From: Streptomyces sp. GKU 895
GTDB taxonomy: Bacteria; Actinomycetota; Actinomycetes; Streptomycetales; Streptomycetaceae
Direction of reading: 5' to 3'
DNA: 58,655 nucleotides
NCBI GenBank assembly: GCA_002027195.1
Contig: MWJO01000044.1
Location: 1-58,655, forward strand
Positions 56,829 through 58,655 of this stretch are shown piece by piece. Position numbers and translations under genes: made by a program. Every line of letters begins with the position of its first letter. Position 1 is the stretch's first letter. The notes beneath the pieces are model-generated. The model made no database searches. It was not told where the DNA came from and saw nothing but the letters and a program-made list of their open reading frames with translations.

Positions 56829-58030
56829 CCGACAATCAGGAGCTCACCCAGCGGTGGCAGGGCTCGCTCATGAACAACTACGGCACCCCGCGCCTCCCCC
56901 TCGTCCGCGGCGAAGGCCTCAAGGTCTGGGACTCCGAGGGCAAGCAGTACTACGACTGGGTCGGCGGCATCGCCACCAACGCGCTCGGCCACGCCCACCC
57001 GGCCGTCATCGACGCCGTGAGCAAGCAGATCGCGTCCCTCGGCCACATCTCCAACTTCTTCATGGCCGAGCCGACGATCGCCCTCGCCGAACGGCTCCTC
57101 CAGCACTTCGGCCGCGACGGCAGGGTCTTCTTCTGCAACTCCGGCGCCGAGGCCAACGAGGCCGCCTTCAAGATCGGCCGGCTGACCGGGCGCAGCCACA
57201 TGGTGGCCACGCAGGGCGGCTTCCACGGCCGCACCATGGGCGCCCTGGCCCTCACCGGCCAGCCCGCCAAGCAGACCCCGTTCCTCCCGCTGCCGGGTGA
57301 CGTCACGCACGTTCCGTACGGCGACGCGCAGGCGCTGGCCGCCGCCGTCACCGAGGACACCGCGCTCGTCGTCATCGAGCCCATCCAGGGCGAGAACGGC
57401 GTCGTCGTCCCGCCCGCCGGCTACCTCAAGGCGGCCCGGGCGATCACCGCGGCCAAGGGCGCGCTGCTGGTCCTCGACGAGGTGCAGACCGGCATCGGCC
57501 GGACCGGGCACTGGTTCGCGTACCAGGCCCACGAGGGCGTCCTGCCCGACGTCGTCACCCTCGCCAAGCAACTCGGCGGCGGACTGCCGCTCGGCGCCAC
57601 CGTCGCCTTCGGCCGGGCCGCCGAGCTGCTCCAGCCCGGCCACCACGGCACGACCTTCGGCGGCAACCCGGTCGCCTGCGCCGCCGGACTCGCCGTCCTC
57701 GACACCATCGCCGGTGACGGGCTGCTCGACAACGTCAAGCGGCAGAGCGCCGCGCTGCACGAGGGAATCGAGTCCCTGGGACACCCGCTGATCGACCACG
57801 TCCGGGGCTCCGGGCTCCTCCTGGGTATCGTGCTCACCGAGCCGCTCGCGCCCCAGGCGCAGCAGGCGGCTCAGGACGCCGGTTTCCTGGTGAACGCGCC
57901 CGCCCCCGATGTCGTACGGCTCATGCCGCCGCTGAACCTCGGCGACGACGAGGTGGCTGCGCTGCTCCAGGCGCTGCCCGGCGTTCTTGACGCGGCGAAG
58001 GCGGCGGAAGCGGCCGACGGGGACGGATGA
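56825..58030 (+). CDS. argD: Acetylornithine aminotransferase
   Basis: PLP-dependent class III aminotransferase converting N-acetylglutamate semialdehyde to N-acetylornithine. The 401-residue protein shows YYDWVGGIATNALGHAHP, FFCNSGAEANEAAFKIGR, GGFHGRTMGALALTGQ, VVIEPIQGENGV, LVLDEVQTGIGRTG and the PLP Lys in TLAKQLGGGLPLGA (about 248), then HGTTFGGNPVACA. Coupled to argB by an ATGA overlap. Overlaps or abuts the argR start. Confidence 0.97.
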   Translation: MTDNQELTQRWQGSLMNNYGTPRLPLVRGEGLKVWDSEGKQYYDWVGGIATNALGHAHPAVIDAVSKQIASLGHISNFFMAEPTIALAERLLQHFGRDGRVFFCNSGAEANEAAFKIGRLTGRSHMVATQGGFHGRTMGALALTGQPAKQTPFLPLPGDVTHVPYGDAQALAAAVTEDTALVVIEPIQGENGVVVPPAGYLKAARAITAAKGALLVLDEVQTGIGRTGHWFAYQAHEGVLPDVVTLAKQLGGGLPLGATVAFGRAAELLQPGHHGTTFGGNPVACAAGLAVLDTIAGDGLLDNVKRQSAALHEGIESLGHPLIDHVRGSGLLLGIVLTEPLAPQAQQAAQDAGFLVNAPAPDVVRLMPPLNLGDDEVAALLQALPGVLDAAKAAEAADGDG

Positions 58031-58050
58031 TCCGGAGAAATGAGACGTCG

Positions 58051-58596
58051 ATGAGCCAGGCGCAGGAGCACGAGCAGAACGGGGTCGGCGGGCCTGCGGT
58101 GCCGCAGACGCGCACGGCGCGGCACCGCCGGATCGTGGACATCCTCAACCGGCAACCGGTGCGGTCGCAGAGCCAGTTGGCCAAGCTCTTGTCCGACGAC
58201 GGGCTGAGCGTCACGCAGGCGACGCTCTCCCGGGACCTCGACGAGCTGAACGCGGTGAAGATCCGTAACACCGACGGGGACCTGATCTACGCGGTGCCGA
58301 GCGAGGGCGGGTTCCGTACGCCTCGGGCACCGCTCGGGGAGTCGGCCAAGGAAGAGCGGATGCGGCGGTTGTCACAGGAGCTGCTGATCTCGGCGGAGGC
58401 TTCGGCGAATCTGGTGGTGCTGCGGACGCCGCCGGGTGCCGCGCAGTTCTTGGCGTCGGCCATTGATCAGGCCGAGCTGCATGACATCTTGGGGACCATT
58501 GCCGGTGACGACACGTTGTTGCTGATCAGCCGGGATCCGGTGGGTGGGCAGGCGCTGGCTGAGCATTTGCTGCGGTTGGCTCAGAACGGGCATTGA
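58051..58596 (+). CDS. argR: Arginine repressor
   Basis: Arginine-dependent repressor of the arg genes, 181 residues. The N-terminal winged helix is RHRRIVDILNRQPVRSQSQL, then DDGLSVTQATLSRDLDEL with the Ser-Arg pair that reads ARG boxes. The C-terminal arginine-binding hexamer domain is ELLISAEASANLVVLRTPPG, AQFLASAIDQAE and ILGTIAGDDTLLLISRD. Start chosen at MSQAQEHEQ (58051), the usual N-terminus; an ATG at 58027 overlapping the argD stop would add eight residues. As last gene of the operon it probably controls its own synthesis through the sites before argC. Confidence 0.95.
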   Translation: MSQAQEHEQNGVGGPAVPQTRTARHRRIVDILNRQPVRSQSQLAKLLSDDGLSVTQATLSRDLDELNAVKIRNTDGDLIYAVPSEGGFRTPRAPLGESAKEERMRRLSQELLISAEASANLVVLRTPPGAAQFLASAIDQAELHDILGTIAGDDTLLLISRDPVGGQALAEHLLRLAQNGH

Positions 58597-58604
58597 TTGT
58601 TGTC

Positions 58605-58633
58605 GGGTGCGGGTGCGGGTGCGGGTGCGGGTG
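58605..58633 (+). repeat. Hexamer tandem repeat just after argR
   Basis: Nearly five head-to-tail copies of gggtgc (58605-58633), starting 8 bp after the argR stop. Such simple G-rich repeats could form G-quadruplex-like structures on the + strand. The window ends 22 bp later, so the full extent is not visible. Confidence 0.85.
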
Positions 58634-58655
58634 GCGTGGGGGCTGGTCGCGCAGT

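Noticed and set aside
1..58655. tRNA or rRNA genes, insertion sequences, prophage
   Set aside because: No T-loop/acceptor pattern, transposase motif, terminal inverted repeat pair or phage structural gene was recognised while reading both strands; a tRNA scan would be needed to exclude RNA genes fully.

Overview
The window is a stretch of high-GC actinobacterial chromosome, almost certainly Streptomyces. GC is very high with strongly GC-biased third codon positions, GTG/TTG starts are common, and long shadow ORFs run antisense to most genes. The gene content and order (opuA genes, glnA4/epuRI, DUF1844-infC-rpmI-rplT, pheST, argCJBDR) match, from memory, the S. coelicolor SCO1576-SCO1621 region read in reverse. 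No tRNA, rRNA, CRISPR array, insertion sequence or prophage was recognised.

Layout. 0-7.9 kb: RluA-type pseudouridine synthase, APC amine/amino-acid permease, PadR regulator with a DrrAB-like drug exporter, an iron-box siderophore-interacting flavoprotein, a 5'-3' exonuclease and a small membrane protein. 8-15.3 kb: a glycine-betaine ABC importer with a permease fused to two binding domains, an XRE-cupin regulator, a metal-receptor-like protein, a TDT/SLAC1 transporter and its divergent LysR regulator. 15.3-22 kb: a broken phosphotransferase, then gamma-glutamylated amine catabolism (PuuD-like amidase, EpuRI-like GntR repressor, GlnA4-like ligase, aldehyde dehydrogenase, SDR). 22-29.4 kb: a DUF2510 protein, an alanine-racemase-fold enzyme, a type VII-associated mycosin with its frameshifted partner, a beta-lactamase-fold hydrolase, SseB-like and DUF1844 proteins. 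29.4-37.2 kb: core translation genes, with an attenuator-like leader and an ATC start for infC, then an rRNA methylase, an orphan histidine kinase and pheST. 37.2-53.7 kb: accessory genes (PP2C phosphatase, TPR regulator, NUDIX, 3-hydroxybutyryl-CoA dehydrogenase, secreted glycosidases, DMT exporter with divergent MocR regulator, GNAT, phosphatase, CMD protein, YfhO). 53.7-58.6 kb: the arginine operon argCJBDR under ARG-box-like sites.

Two patterns stand out. First, short tandem repeats sit at gene 3' ends. In three places a unit containing the stop codon is present three times (5401-5469, 46074-46213, 47384-47454), a degenerate seven-copy array fills the gap after epuRI (17248-17491), and a hexamer array follows argR. 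Second, at least a dozen conserved genes are split by one-base or few-base indels, often in C or G runs, while the translation and arginine genes are intact. One gene (mycP) carries what looks like a compensating pair. This points mainly to sequencing or assembly error in accessory genes, and the affected products should be read as continuous proteins until checked.

All identifications are from reading translated sequence and motifs. No database search was run.
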